Below are positions 1 through 8,109 of a stretch of DNA of 8,535 bases, one piece after another. The stretch is from Betaproteobacteria bacterium (GTDB lineage Bacteria; Pseudomonadota; Gammaproteobacteria; Burkholderiales; Rhodocyclaceae): the NCBI GenBank assembly GCA_020047725.1, contig JAIFNM010000223.1, positions 1-8,535 of the forward strand, read 5' to 3'. Within the stretch, counting starts at the first letter, position 1, and the number at the start of each line of letters is the position of its first letter. Under the pieces are notes generated by a model. It searched no databases and was not told the origin of the DNA. It saw only the letters and a program-made list of their open reading frames with translations. Position numbers and translations under genes: made by a program.

Positions 1-3000
1 CTGTGGTTCGTCTCCCCGGTCATTGCCTGGTGGATCAGTCGTCCGCTCGTACGCCGCAAGGCCGCCCTGAGCACTGAACAGATCTTCTTCCTGCACACGC
101 TGACGCGCCGGATCTGGTCGTTTTTCGAGCGGTTCGTCAGTGCTGAAGATAACTGGTTGCCGCCGGACAACTTCCAGGAATACCGGATTGCCGCCATCGC
201 CCACCGCACGTCGCCGACCAACATCGGGATGGCCTTGCTGGCGAATCTGTCCGCCTACGATTTCGGCTACGTCACCGCCGGGCAACTGGTTCTGCGCACG
301 ACCCACACCCTGCGCACGATGGACGAACTTGAGCGCTACCGCGGGCACTTCTACAACTGGTACGACACGCAAACCCTGCAGCCGCTATTGCCGCTCTATG
401 TTTCGACGGTGGATAGCGGAAACCTCGCCGGGCATCTGCTGACCTTGCGCGCCGGCCTGCTCGCCCTGGCCGATGAGCGAATCCTGCCGGCGCGGCTGTT
501 TGACGGGTTGAGTGATACCTTCCGGGTGCTCGAGGACGTCCTTGAAGATGAGGCGGACAAAGCGGTCACCGCGTCGGTGATGACCTTCAGGCACGCTCTG
601 GAGGCGGCTTCTGCTGCACGTCCGGAGACACTGGTGGATGCGCATTCGATACTGAGGCAACTGGCTGACGCCGCTGCTGCCGCCGAGCGAATCATCCAGC
701 GTGTCGGCTACGCCGATGACCGGGGCGATAGCGTGCCTGACAGCGTGCCTGAGAGTGGAATATCCGATGGCGAAGTCACGAAAACGGAAGCACACGAGTG
801 GGCTCAGGCCCTGGCTCGGCAATGCAACGAAGCCCTGGATGAACTGACCTTCTTCGCGCCATGGCTTGCGCCACAGAAGATGTCGGGCGATTCTGAAGCG
901 GCTTTCAACCACTCGGCCATCGTCGCAATCCCGACCCTGCGCGAACTGGCAAACGCCGGCAGCACCCGAGCCCATGACCGGATCGCGACCATCGACGGAC
1001 TGATTCTTCAGACCGGCGAATTTGCGCTGATGGACTACGACTTCCTGTACGACAAGACGCGCCATTTGCTGACCATCGGCTACAACGTCGGCGAACGCCG
1101 ACTGGATGCGGGTTACTACGATCTGCTTGCTTCCGAAGCCCGGTTATCCTGCTTCGTGGCCATTTCGCAGGGAAAACTGCCGCAGGAAATCTGGTTCGCC
1201 CTTGGGCGTCTGCTGACCAGTACCACCGGCGAACCCGTTCTGCTGTCATGGAGCGGCTCGATGTTCGAGTATCTGATGCCATTGTTGGTGATGCCGACCT
1301 ACGACAACACGCTGCTTGACCAGACCTGCAAGGCCGCGGTGGCGAGACAGATCGAGTATGGAAATCAGCGCGGCGTGCCTTGGGGCATCTCGGAATCCGG
1401 CTACAACACCGTTGATGTGCATCTCAACTACCAGTACCGCGCCTTCGGTGTGCCGGGCCTTGGCCTCAAGCGCGGACTGGCCGAGGATCTGGTCGTCGCC
1501 CCCTATGCCTCGGTGATGGCGCTGATGGTGGCGCCGGAAGAGGCCTGCCAGAATCTGCAGCGACTTGCGGGTGAGGGCTTCATGGGCAAGTTCGGCTTTT
1601 ATGAAGCCATCGATTACACCCCGGCGCGGCAGCGACGCAAGCAGTCGAATGCCGTGGTGCGTTCCTTCATGGCGCACCACCAGGGCATGAGCCTGCTCGC
1701 GCTGGATTACCTCTTGATGGATCGCCCGATGCAACGGCGCTTCGAATCGGACCGGCTGTTCCAGGCCGTCATGCCACTGCTTCAGGAACGCATCCCCAAA
1801 GCCACGGCCCTGTTCGCTCACACGGCGGTGCTCTCCGAGATCAGTACGGCTCCGACCGCAGCAGAGATGCCGATCCGCGTGTTCAACCGCGCCGACACGG
1901 CGACCCCGGAAGTGCAGTTGCTCTCGAACGGACGCTATCACGTGATGGTGACCAATTCGGGAGGCGGCTACAGTCGCTGGAAGGATCTCGCCGTTACCCG
2001 CTGGCGCGAAGATGGCACCTGCGACAACTGGGGCTCGTTCTGTTACATCCGCGAGTTGGGCAGCAAGAGCGGGCAGGGCGGGTTCTGGTCAACAGCCTAT
2101 CAGCCGACGCTCAAGCGGCCTGAAGTTTACGAAGCGATCTTCTCCGAAGGACGTGCCGAGTTCCGCCGTCGCGATGCGGTTAATGAAGGCGCTGACACTG
2201 GCTTTTTCGAGACGCATACCGAGATTGTTGTCTCCCCGGAGGACGATATCGAGTTGCGTCGCGTCCGCATCACCAATCGCTCACGGCAGCGCCGGGAAAT
2301 TGAAGTCACGAGTTACGCCGAAGTGGTGATCGCGCCGCCGGTCAGCGACGCGATTCATCCGGCCTTCAGCAACCTGTTCGTGCAAACCGAAATCCTGCGC
2401 GACCGGCGTGCCATCCTGTGCACCCGCCGCCCGCGTTCGATCAACGAACAAGCCCCGTGGATGCTGCATCTGGTGGCGGTTCATGGTGCCGTGATCGGTG
2501 AAGTGTATTACGAGACGGATCGTGCGCGCTTCATCGGTCGTGGCAGGACGGCGTCCGATCCGCTGGCGATGAGCGATTCAGAAACACTCTCTGGCAGCGA
2601 AGGGTCTGTGCTTGACCCGATTGTCTCCGTCCGCTATTCGCTCACGCTCGATCCGGATCAGTCGGTTACCGTCGATATGGTGACGGGCATGGCCGAGACG
2701 CGTGATATCGCCGTGGTCCTGATCGACAAATACCAGGATCGACGTCTCGCGGATCGTGTTCTCGATCTGGCCTGGACACACAGCCAGGTCGTATTACGCC
2801 AACTCAATGCCAACGAGGTCGACGCACAACTGCACGCGCGGCTGGCCAGTTCGGTCATCTACGCCAACGCTGGCCTGCGTGCCGATGCGTCGGTGTTGAT
2901 CAGGAATCGTCGTGGGCAGTCCGGTCTGTGGGGCTATGCCATCTCCGGCGATCTGCCGATCGTGCTGCTGCAGATCGGCGACGCGGCCAATATCGCGCTC

Positions 3001-5775
3001 GTGCGTCAGCTCGTCCAGGCCCACGCCTACTGGCGTTTGAAGGGGCTGGCCGTCGATCTGGTGATCTGGAACGAGGATCACGCCGGCTACCGTCAACAAT
3101 TGCAGGACCAGATCATGGGACTGATCACCTCGGGCATCGAGGCCAGTGTGATCGATCGGCCGGGCGGCATCTTCGTGCGTTCGGCAGAGCAGATTTCCAG
3201 TGAGGATCGCATCCTGTTCGAGTCTGTGGCGCGTGCAGTCATCACCGACAGCCAGGGTACTCTGGAAGATCAGCTCGAAGATCGTCGCCTGACCGAACCG
3301 CTCCCGCCACGCTTGTTGCCAAGCCGCGCGCTGCGTTTTGAAGCGCCGTTTGCCCTGCCGAAGAACGATCTGATCCTGTTCAACGGTCTTGGCGGATTCA
3401 CGCCCGACGGCAGCGAATACGTCATCGCGCTGGCGCCGGGTGAAACGACGCCGGCACCGTGGGTCAATGTCCTGGCCAACCCGAACTTCGGCACGGTGAT
3501 TTCCGAAAACGGCGTCGGCTACACCTGGAGCGAAAACGCCCATGAATTCCGCCTGACGCCCTGGAACAACGATCCGGTCAGCGATACCAGCGGCGAGGCG
3601 CTATACCTGCGCGATGAGGAAACCGGCAACTTCTGGTCGCCGACCCCCTTGCCAGCGCGTGCCGCGACGCCTTATGTCATCCGCCATGGATTCGGCTACA
3701 GCGTCTTCGAAAACCGCTCGGGCGGAATTCATTCGGAACTCTGGGTCTATGTGGCCCTGGATGCAGCCGTCAAGTTTTCGGTGCTCAAGGTGCGCAACGA
3801 ATCGGGGCGGACGCGCAAGCTATCGGCCACTGGCTACGTCGAATGGGTGCTCGGCGATCTGCGCACGAAATCGGCGATGCATGTAACGACCGAAGTCGAC
3901 GCCAAGAGCGGTGCGTTTTACGCGCGCAACCCGTACAGCATGGAGTTCCCGGATCGACAGGCTTTCTTCGACGTCGATGACAGGCCACGTACCCTGAGCG
4001 GTGACCGCAAGGAATTCATCGGCCGCAATGGTTCGCTGAAAAACCCGGCGGCGATGAAACGAACGCGCCTCTCTGGCAAGGTCGGTGCCGGCCTTGATCC
4101 GTGCGCGGCGATACAGGTGAGTTTCGATCTGTTCGAGGGGCAGGAACGCGAGATCGTTTTCCGCCTTGGCGTCGGGCGCAATGCCGATGAGGCCGGCAAG
4201 CTGGTGCAGCGCTTCCGCGGTGCGATTGCCGCACGCTCGGCCCTCGAAACCGTCAGGCAGCACTGGAAACACACGCTCGGTGCGGTGCAGGTGGATACGC
4301 CCGACGCCTCGCTCAACGTGCTGACCAATGGCTGGCTGGTTTACCAGACGCTGGCGTGTCGCATCTGGGCACGCAGCGGCTTCTACCAGTCCGGAGGAGC
4401 CTTCGGCTTCCGTGACCAGTTGCAGGACGTGATGTCGCTGATTCACGCCAAGCCGGTTCTGGTGCGCGAACACCTGCTGCTGTGCGCCAGCCGCCAGTTC
4501 CAGGAGGGCGATGTCCAGCATTGGTGGCATCCGCCGTCAGGTCGCGGTGTACGCACGCATTGTTCGGACGATTACCTGTGGCTGCCGCTGGGTGTGTGCC
4601 GCTATGTGATCAGCACCGGCGATACCGGCGTGCTCGACGAGTTCGCGGGCTTCCTCGAAGGCCGACAGGTCAATCCGGAAGACGACTCCTATTACGATCT
4701 GCCCGGCCGCTCCAGCGATACCGCCAGCCTGTACGAGCACTGCGTACGCGCCATCCGCCACGGCATGCGCTATGGCGAGCACGGCCTGCCACTGATCGGT
4801 TCCGGCGACTGGAACGATGGCATGAATCTGGTCGGGATCGGCGGCAAGGGTGAGAGCGTCTGGCTCGGCTTCTTCCTGTGCGAAGTTCTCCGGCAGTTCG
4901 CTCCGCTGGCCACAGCCTACGGCGACCCAAGCTTTGCCCAGTTGTGTGTGGAGGAGGCCAGTCGACTGCGCCTGAACATCGAACAAAACGCCTGGGATGG
5001 TGATTGGTACCGTCGCGCCTGGTTTGACGATGGGACTGCGCTGGGAACGGCCAGCAACGAGGAATGCCGTATCGATTCGATCTCGCAGAGCTGGTCCGTG
5101 CTCTCCGGAGCAGGCGACGCCACGCGCTCACGCCGTGCCATGCAATCCGTAAACGAGCATCTGGTGCGCCGAGACGATGCACTCATTCAACTGCTCGATC
5201 CGCCGTTCAATACCTCAAGCCTCAATCCTGGTTACATCCGCGGCTATGTGCCCGGCGTGCGGGAAAACGGCGGGCAGTACACCCATGCCGCGATCTGGGC
5301 GACGATGGCTTTTGCCGAACTGGGCGACCACGAACGCGCCTGGGAATTGTTCCGGATGATCAACCCGGTGAATCATGCGCTGTCGGCGGAGGCCGTTGCG
5401 ACCTACAAGGTTGAGCCTTACGTCGTTACCGCTGATGTCTACGCCGTTGAGCCGCACGTTGGACGCGGCGGATGGAGCTGGTATACCGGATCGGCCGGCT
5501 GGATGTATCGGCTGGTCGTCGAATCCTTGCTGGGTTTGCGGCTGGAGGGTGAAACCATGCGCCTCGCGCCCTGTTTGCCTGCGGATTGGCCGGGGGTCAG
5601 GATCAATTATCGGTACCGGGCGACGATGTACCAAATAGATGTTTCGCAAGCGTCAACCGTCGAAAATGGAAAAACCGATCTGCTCAGCGTGACGGTCGAT
5701 GGTGTTGTGCAAGCCGGGAAGGTGATTCACCTGATTGACGATCAACGTTTGCATCAGGTCATGGTTGTCGCATGA
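1..5775 (+). CDS. ndvB: Cyclic beta-1,2-glucan synthase (NdvB/ChvB/Cgs family), C-terminal two thirds; 5' end outside window
   Basis: This inner-membrane enzyme makes cyclic beta-1,2-glucan. A GT84 domain polymerises UDP-glucose, a glycoamylase-like domain (GH189 in recent CAZy) cyclises the chain, and a GH94 phosphorylase-like domain trims chain length. The frame is open from base 1 and ends at TGA 5773-5775, giving 1924 residues. Known family members have about 2,800-2,900, so about 900-1,000 N-terminal residues, including GT84, are missing. Numbering by window codon, residues 1-15 (LWFVSPVIAWWISRP) end a membrane segment. Residues 35-600 are the cyclisation domain: HRTSPTN, GHFYNWYD, VDSGNLAGH, SWSGSMFEY (E423), WGISESGYN (E465), MAHHQGMS (557-564). 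The GH94-type region starts near 623. A second beta-sandwich (LILFNGLGGF) lies near 1125. The catalytic barrel runs from about 1435: FGFRDQLQD (1468-1476), SDDYLWL (D1523/D1524, probable general acid), GSGDWNDGMN (1600-1609), GRGGWSWYTGSAGW (1821-1834). Family call is firm; the active-site assignments are from memory of homologues. Confidence 0.95.
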   Translation: MWFVSPVIAWWISRPLVRRKAALSTEQIFFLHTLTRRIWSFFERFVSAEDNWLPPDNFQEYRIAAIAHRTSPTNIGMALLANLSAYDFGYVTAGQLVLRTTHTLRTMDELERYRGHFYNWYDTQTLQPLLPLYVSTVDSGNLAGHLLTLRAGLLALADERILPARLFDGLSDTFRVLEDVLEDEADKAVTASVMTFRHALEAASAARPETLVDAHSILRQLADAAAAAERIIQRVGYADDRGDSVPDSVPESGISDGEVTKTEAHEWAQALARQCNEALDELTFFAPWLAPQKMSGDSEAAFNHSAIVAIPTLRELANAGSTRAHDRIATIDGLILQTGEFALMDYDFLYDKTRHLLTIGYNVGERRLDAGYYDLLASEARLSCFVAISQGKLPQEIWFALGRLLTSTTGEPVLLSWSGSMFEYLMPLLVMPTYDNTLLDQTCKAAVARQIEYGNQRGVPWGISESGYNTVDVHLNYQYRAFGVPGLGLKRGLAEDLVVAPYASVMALMVAPEEACQNLQRLAGEGFMGKFGFYEAIDYTPARQRRKQSNAVVRSFMAHHQGMSLLALDYLLMDRPMQRRFESDRLFQAVMPLLQERIPKATALFAHTAVLSEISTAPTAAEMPIRVFNRADTATPEVQLLSNGRYHVMVTNSGGGYSRWKDLAVTRWREDGTCDNWGSFCYIRELGSKSGQGGFWSTAYQPTLKRPEVYEAIFSEGRAEFRRRDAVNEGADTGFFETHTEIVVSPEDDIELRRVRITNRSRQRREIEVTSYAEVVIAPPVSDAIHPAFSNLFVQTEILRDRRAILCTRRPRSINEQAPWMLHLVAVHGAVIGEVYYETDRARFIGRGRTASDPLAMSDSETLSGSEGSVLDPIVSVRYSLTLDPDQSVTVDMVTGMAETRDIAVVLIDKYQDRRLADRVLDLAWTHSQVVLRQLNANEVDAQLHARLASSVIYANAGLRADASVLIRNRRGQSGLWGYAISGDLPIVLLQIGDAANIALVRQLVQAHAYWRLKGLAVDLVIWNEDHAGYRQQLQDQIMGLITSGIEASVIDRPGGIFVRSAEQISSEDRILFESVARAVITDSQGTLEDQLEDRRLTEPLPPRLLPSRALRFEAPFALPKNDLILFNGLGGFTPDGSEYVIALAPGETTPAPWVNVLANPNFGTVISENGVGYTWSENAHEFRLTPWNNDPVSDTSGEALYLRDEETGNFWSPTPLPARAATPYVIRHGFGYSVFENRSGGIHSELWVYVALDAAVKFSVLKVRNESGRTRKLSATGYVEWVLGDLRTKSAMHVTTEVDAKSGAFYARNPYSMEFPDRQAFFDVDDRPRTLSGDRKEFIGRNGSLKNPAAMKRTRLSGKVGAGLDPCAAIQVSFDLFEGQEREIVFRLGVGRNADEAGKLVQRFRGAIAARSALETVRQHWKHTLGAVQVDTPDASLNVLTNGWLVYQTLACRIWARSGFYQSGGAFGFRDQLQDVMSLIHAKPVLVREHLLLCASRQFQEGDVQHWWHPPSGRGVRTHCSDDYLWLPLGVCRYVISTGDTGVLDEFAGFLEGRQVNPEDDSYYDLPGRSSDTASLYEHCVRAIRHGMRYGEHGLPLIGSGDWNDGMNLVGIGGKGESVWLGFFLCEVLRQFAPLATAYGDPSFAQLCVEEASRLRLNIEQNAWDGDWYRRAWFDDGTALGTASNEECRIDSISQSWSVLSGAGDATRSRRAMQSVNEHLVRRDDALIQLLDPPFNTSSLNPGYIRGYVPGVRENGGQYTHAAIWATMAFAELGDHERAWELFRMINPVNHALSAEAVATYKVEPYVVTADVYAVEPHVGRGGWSWYTGSAGWMYRLVVESLLGLRLEGETMRLAPCLPADWPGVRINYRYRATMYQIDVSQASTVENGKTDLLSVTVDGVVQAGKVIHLIDDQRLHQVMVVA
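727..750 (+). repeat. Two 12-bp in-frame tandem units encoding DSVP-DSVP
   Basis: Units gatagcgtgcct and gacagcgtgcct are adjacent, differ at one base, and encode DSVP twice, followed by a related ESG. They lie in an acidic linker of the cyclisation domain (around residues 238-262). This linker is probably a surface loop free to vary in length. No frame effect. Confidence 0.6.
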
Positions 5776-5792
5776 ACAGGCGGCCTGCCAGG

Positions 5793-5836
5793 GTATGCCT
5801 CGAAGAGTGCCATGGATAAACGATCTTCAGGCATAC
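5793..5836. other. Imperfect inverted repeat / stem-loop 18 bp after the glucan synthase stop
   Basis: Left arm gtatgcctcgaaga (5793-5806) pairs with right arm tcttcaggcatac (5824-5836). The stem has 13 Watson-Crick pairs interrupted by one bulged C at 5801, with a 17-nt loop. There is no T-run directly after the right arm, so it is not a classical intrinsic terminator. It could protect the 3' end of the ndvB-type mRNA, contribute to Rho-dependent termination, or be a binding site. The pairing is seen directly; the role is inference. Confidence 0.5.
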
Positions 5837-5858
5837 GGGTCGTAGATTGCCATTCCAT

Positions 5859-5884
5859 GCGCCTTGCAGGCCGGTGCGGTTTTT
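5859..5884 (+). terminator. Weak candidate intrinsic terminator for the glucan synthase gene
   Basis: Arms gcgcc (5859-5863) and ggtgc (5873-5877) form a 5-bp stem with one G-U wobble and a 9-nt loop, followed by GG and then five T residues (5880-5884). The stem is short and the T-run is offset by two bases, so this is marginal. Confidence 0.2.
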
Positions 5885-5931
5885 CGAACTCGGGTTTCCT
5901 TTCTTCAGGAGTCAGAAAATCGCCGCCTTAT

Positions 5932-5945
5932 GTGCGTTAGCGCAC
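5932..5945. other. Small perfect hairpin GTGCG-TTAG-CGCAC
   Basis: Perfect 5-bp arms flank a 4-nt loop. An outer pair of arms, gccgc (5922-5926) and gcggc (5951-5955), could extend it across an internal loop. It may be a small operator-like dyad or simply chance in GC-rich DNA. No function is claimed. Confidence 0.25.
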
Positions 5946-6039
5946 GGAGCGCGGCAGGGCTATTCGCCATGATGACTCACCATGGCAAAAAACATTTACC
6001 CTCTTCAATCAACACCGTCGATCTCGCCCGGGAAAAGCA

Positions 6040-6070
6040 TTCACTTCTTTGTTACAGATGAGCGTATAAG
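6040..6070 (+). promoter_or_regulatory. Weak sigma70-like promoter candidate overlapping the proposed GTG start
   Basis: TTCACT (6040-6045) and TATAAG (6065-6070) resemble -35 and -10 boxes with a 19-bp spacer, which is longer than optimal. The -10-like box overlaps GTG 6070. If it is used, translation would have to start downstream, for example at GTG 6199, TTG 6220 or ATG 6241. The match is weak. Confidence 0.15.
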
Positions 6071-8064
6071 TGGCTGAGGTACCTTCCGTACCGTCGTTGG
6101 AGCAATCTGCCCCGCGAAATCAGGAAACTCGCTCTTTTACAAAGGCTGAACATGCCCGAAATGATTTTGATACCGCCATACTCATCAACCATATTGGCGT
6201 GGCCGAGAGTGAGTTTTCTTTGAAACCGACCTTCAAGATCATGTCCTGGCTCGCCGGAGCGACGCTACTGGTGGCGCTGGCGGTATCGGTATCGTTATGG
6301 ACGTTCCGGCAGATCGAAGGAGCCGCCGGTGTAAGGAAACACACGTCCTCGGTAATCAACAGTGCTGTCGGATTCATGTCTGCCTTGAAGGATGCCGAGA
6401 CCGGTCAGCGCGGCTACATTTTGTCCGGTGACGAGGCCTATCTGGACCCGTATCTGGCGCAGCGTGACGGCATCGAAACCCGCCTGGAGGAGCTGAAGCA
6501 AAGTACCTTGCTCCCCGCGTCCAGGAGCCACCTCGATACGGTCACGCCGATGATCAGCGTATTGCTGGAAGAGATGGCCCAGTCCATTGAGTTGCGCCGC
6601 GACAATGACATGAATGGCGCCCTGGCGCTGGTTCGACGCGGCCAGAGCAAGTCGATGATGGATTTGATCCGTACCGAGATGGGTACGTATATGTCGCTGG
6701 AAGAAGACCTGTTGGCACAGCATGAAGCGGCGTTCCAGACTGACATGCGCCGGATGTTCAGTCTGATCGTTGCCACCAGCCTGTTCTCGCTGCTCTTTGC
6801 CCTGGGCTTTGCCTGGTTGCTCTATCGTGAAACGCAGGAGCGCTTCAAGAATCTTGTGCTGCTCGAAACACAGCGTCTGCTTGAGCATCAGGAGTCTATG
6901 AACAGGCAGTTGCAGCAGGTCAACTCCACCCTGAGCGAGAGCCAGGAAAGTCTCTCCGTAACCCTGAACTCCATTGGCGATGCGGTGATTGCCACCGATG
7001 CCCAGGCGCGGGTTACACGCCTGAATCCCGTTGCCGAGGAACTTACCGGCTGGACTCAGGCTGACGCTTTCGGTCGCCCGGTCGACGAGATATTTCACAT
7101 CATCAACCAGGAAACGCGAGAGCTGGCCACCATCCCGGTCATTGTCACTCTCGCTCACGGCACCGTGCAAGGCCTGGCCAATCACACCGTTCTGATCGCC
7201 CGCGATGGAAGAGAATGCGCCATTGCCGACAGTTGCGCCCCCATTCGCGACCGTAGCGACGAGGTCATAGGCGCCGTGCTGGTATTCCGGAATGTTACGA
7301 AAGAATACGCCGTACAGCAGGCCTTGCGCGACAGTGCGGCGCTGGTCCAGACGATTCTCAACACGGTGGTCGACGGTATCGTTACCCTGCATGCGCGTGG
7401 CGGCATCGTAGAAACCGTTAACCCGGCCGCCGAGCGAATGTTTGGCTACAGTGCTGCGGAACTCAAGGGGAAAGACTTCAGCCTGCTGATTCCCGAACTT
7501 GATCGAGACCTGCCCAATGGTTCGCTGGAGTATTACGGTGCCAGTGATGAAGCGCGCGCCAGTGGCCTCGGGCGAGAAGTCGTCGGCCGGCGCAAGGATG
7601 GCAGCACTTTCCCGCTGGAGATCGCCGTCAGCGAGATGTGGCTGGGTGGCGAGAGCTACTTCACCGGCATCCTGCGTGATATCAGTACGCGCAAGCAGGT
7701 GGAAGAGGCTCTGGTAAAGGCCGGGGCCTTGCAGAGCGCAATTTTCAACAGCGCCAATTTCTCGAGCATCGCCACCGATGCCAAGGGCGTGATCCAGATT
7801 TTCAATGTCGGTGCGGAACGCATGCTGGGTTACACGGCCGCCGAGGTGATGAACAAGATCACGCCGGCTGACATTTCTGATCCACAGGAAGTGATCATTC
7901 GGGCTGCTGCCCTGAGCACCGAGCTCGACACGCCGATTACACCGGGTTTTGAAGCGCTGGTCTTCAAGGCTTCACGCGGCATCGAGGACATTTACGAGCT
8001 GACCTACATCCGCAAGGATGGCAGCCGCTTCCCGGCTGTCGTATCGGGGACATTTACGAGCTGA
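6070..8064 (+). CDS. CHASE3 / multi-PAS membrane sensor protein (probable sensor histidine kinase), reading frame interrupted by a 62-bp duplication
   Basis: This is the sensory part of a membrane signalling protein; the first frame gives 664 residues. TM1 spans about 58-78 and TM2 about 229-252. Between them lies a CHASE3-type periplasmic helical domain with the hallmark DAETGQRGYILSGDEAYL. A signalling helix (253-292) leads to PAS1 (about 293-412), PAS2 (418-540, FixL-like, ending SYFTGILRDISTRK) and PAS3 (550-659). GTG 6070 directly follows an in-frame TAA (6067-6069), so it is the most upstream start possible. GATGAG at 6057-6062 is a poor ribosome site, and GTG 6199, TTG 6220 or ATG 6241 (just before TM1) are alternatives. 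The last residues (GTFTS) and the TGA at 8062-8064 arise only because of the 62-bp duplication. The true product almost certainly continues in the next segment. No output domain is visible; a histidine kinase is most likely, but GGDEF/EAL is not excluded. Confidence 0.85.
   Translation: MAEVPSVPSLEQSAPRNQETRSFTKAEHARNDFDTAILINHIGVAESEFSLKPTFKIMSWLAGATLLVALAVSVSLWTFRQIEGAAGVRKHTSSVINSAVGFMSALKDAETGQRGYILSGDEAYLDPYLAQRDGIETRLEELKQSTLLPASRSHLDTVTPMISVLLEEMAQSIELRRDNDMNGALALVRRGQSKSMMDLIRTEMGTYMSLEEDLLAQHEAAFQTDMRRMFSLIVATSLFSLLFALGFAWLLYRETQERFKNLVLLETQRLLEHQESMNRQLQQVNSTLSESQESLSVTLNSIGDAVIATDAQARVTRLNPVAEELTGWTQADAFGRPVDEIFHIINQETRELATIPVIVTLAHGTVQGLANHTVLIARDGRECAIADSCAPIRDRSDEVIGAVLVFRNVTKEYAVQQALRDSAALVQTILNTVVDGIVTLHARGGIVETVNPAAERMFGYSAAELKGKDFSLLIPELDRDLPNGSLEYYGASDEARASGLGREVVGRRKDGSTFPLEIAVSEMWLGGESYFTGILRDISTRKQVEEALVKAGALQSAIFNSANFSSIATDAKGVIQIFNVGAERMLGYTAAEVMNKITPADISDPQEVIIRAAALSTELDTPITPGFEALVFKASRGIEDIYELTYIRKDGSRFPAVVSGTFTS
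7717..8047 (+). repeat. PAS module repeat, copy 1 (PAS3)
   Basis: This 331-bp stretch, encoding KAGALQSAIFNSANFSS through SRFPAVVS, recurs at 8205-8535. Counted by hand, there are about 30 base differences (about 91% identity) and only six amino-acid changes in 110 residues. All differences fall in the first 240 bp; the last 91 bp (7957-8047) are identical to 8445-8535. Confidence 0.95.
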
Positions 8065-8109
8065 CCTACATCCGCAAGGATGGCAGCCGCTTCCCGGCTG
8101 TCGTATCGG
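7986..8109 (+). repeat. Perfect 62-bp direct tandem duplication (7986-8047 and 8048-8109)
   Basis: The two copies are identical and abut with no spacer. Flanking bases differ (7985 A versus 8047 G; 8048 G versus 8110 T), so the unit is exactly 62 bp. As 62 is not a multiple of three, it moves the frame by +2 and produces the TGA at 8062-8064. A third identical copy occupies 8474-8535, exactly the window end. This is most likely an untrimmed contig overlap in assembly; a real recent duplication is the alternative. Confidence 0.97.

Larger units (their letters stand above)
5776..6069. other. Intergenic region between glucan synthase and sensor gene
   Basis: This 294-bp gap holds no convincing gene. 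Its GC and codon structure look unlike the flanking coding DNA, and the only plus-strand ORF of note (from TTG 5864) has no recognisable protein character. It contains one good imperfect inverted repeat (5793-5836), a weak terminator-like hairpin (5859-5884) and a small GC-rich hairpin (5932-5945). The length leaves room for a separate promoter for the downstream sensor, so I do not infer an operon. Confidence 0.75.

Noticed and set aside
157..159. TTG at 157 as the start of the glucan synthase
   Set aside because: The same frame is open to base 1 and encodes conserved family sequence upstream (membrane segment end, then RRIWSFFERFVSAEDNW). The true start is outside the window.
1246..1941. 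Long minus-strand ORF (231 codons) inside the glucan synthase gene; similar ones at 385-1065, 2794-3543, 3820-4530
   Set aside because: They lie opposite a strongly conserved coding frame, have no recognisable domains, and are the expected antisense shadows of high-GC codon usage.
5864..6061. 65-codon plus-strand ORF from TTG in the intergenic region
   Set aside because: Rare start, no ribosome site, no domain, and a composition unlike the neighbouring genes. It overlaps possible hairpins.
6295..7392. 365-codon minus-strand ORF opposite the sensor gene
   Set aside because: The plus strand has clear CHASE3, TM and PAS domains here, while the antisense product has no recognisable family.
8041..8064. 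Programmed ribosomal frameshift as the explanation for the broken sensor frame
   Set aside because: No heptameric slippery site was seen. The break coincides exactly with a perfect 62-bp duplication, and skipping it would need a 62-nt bypass or deletion, not a one-base slip.
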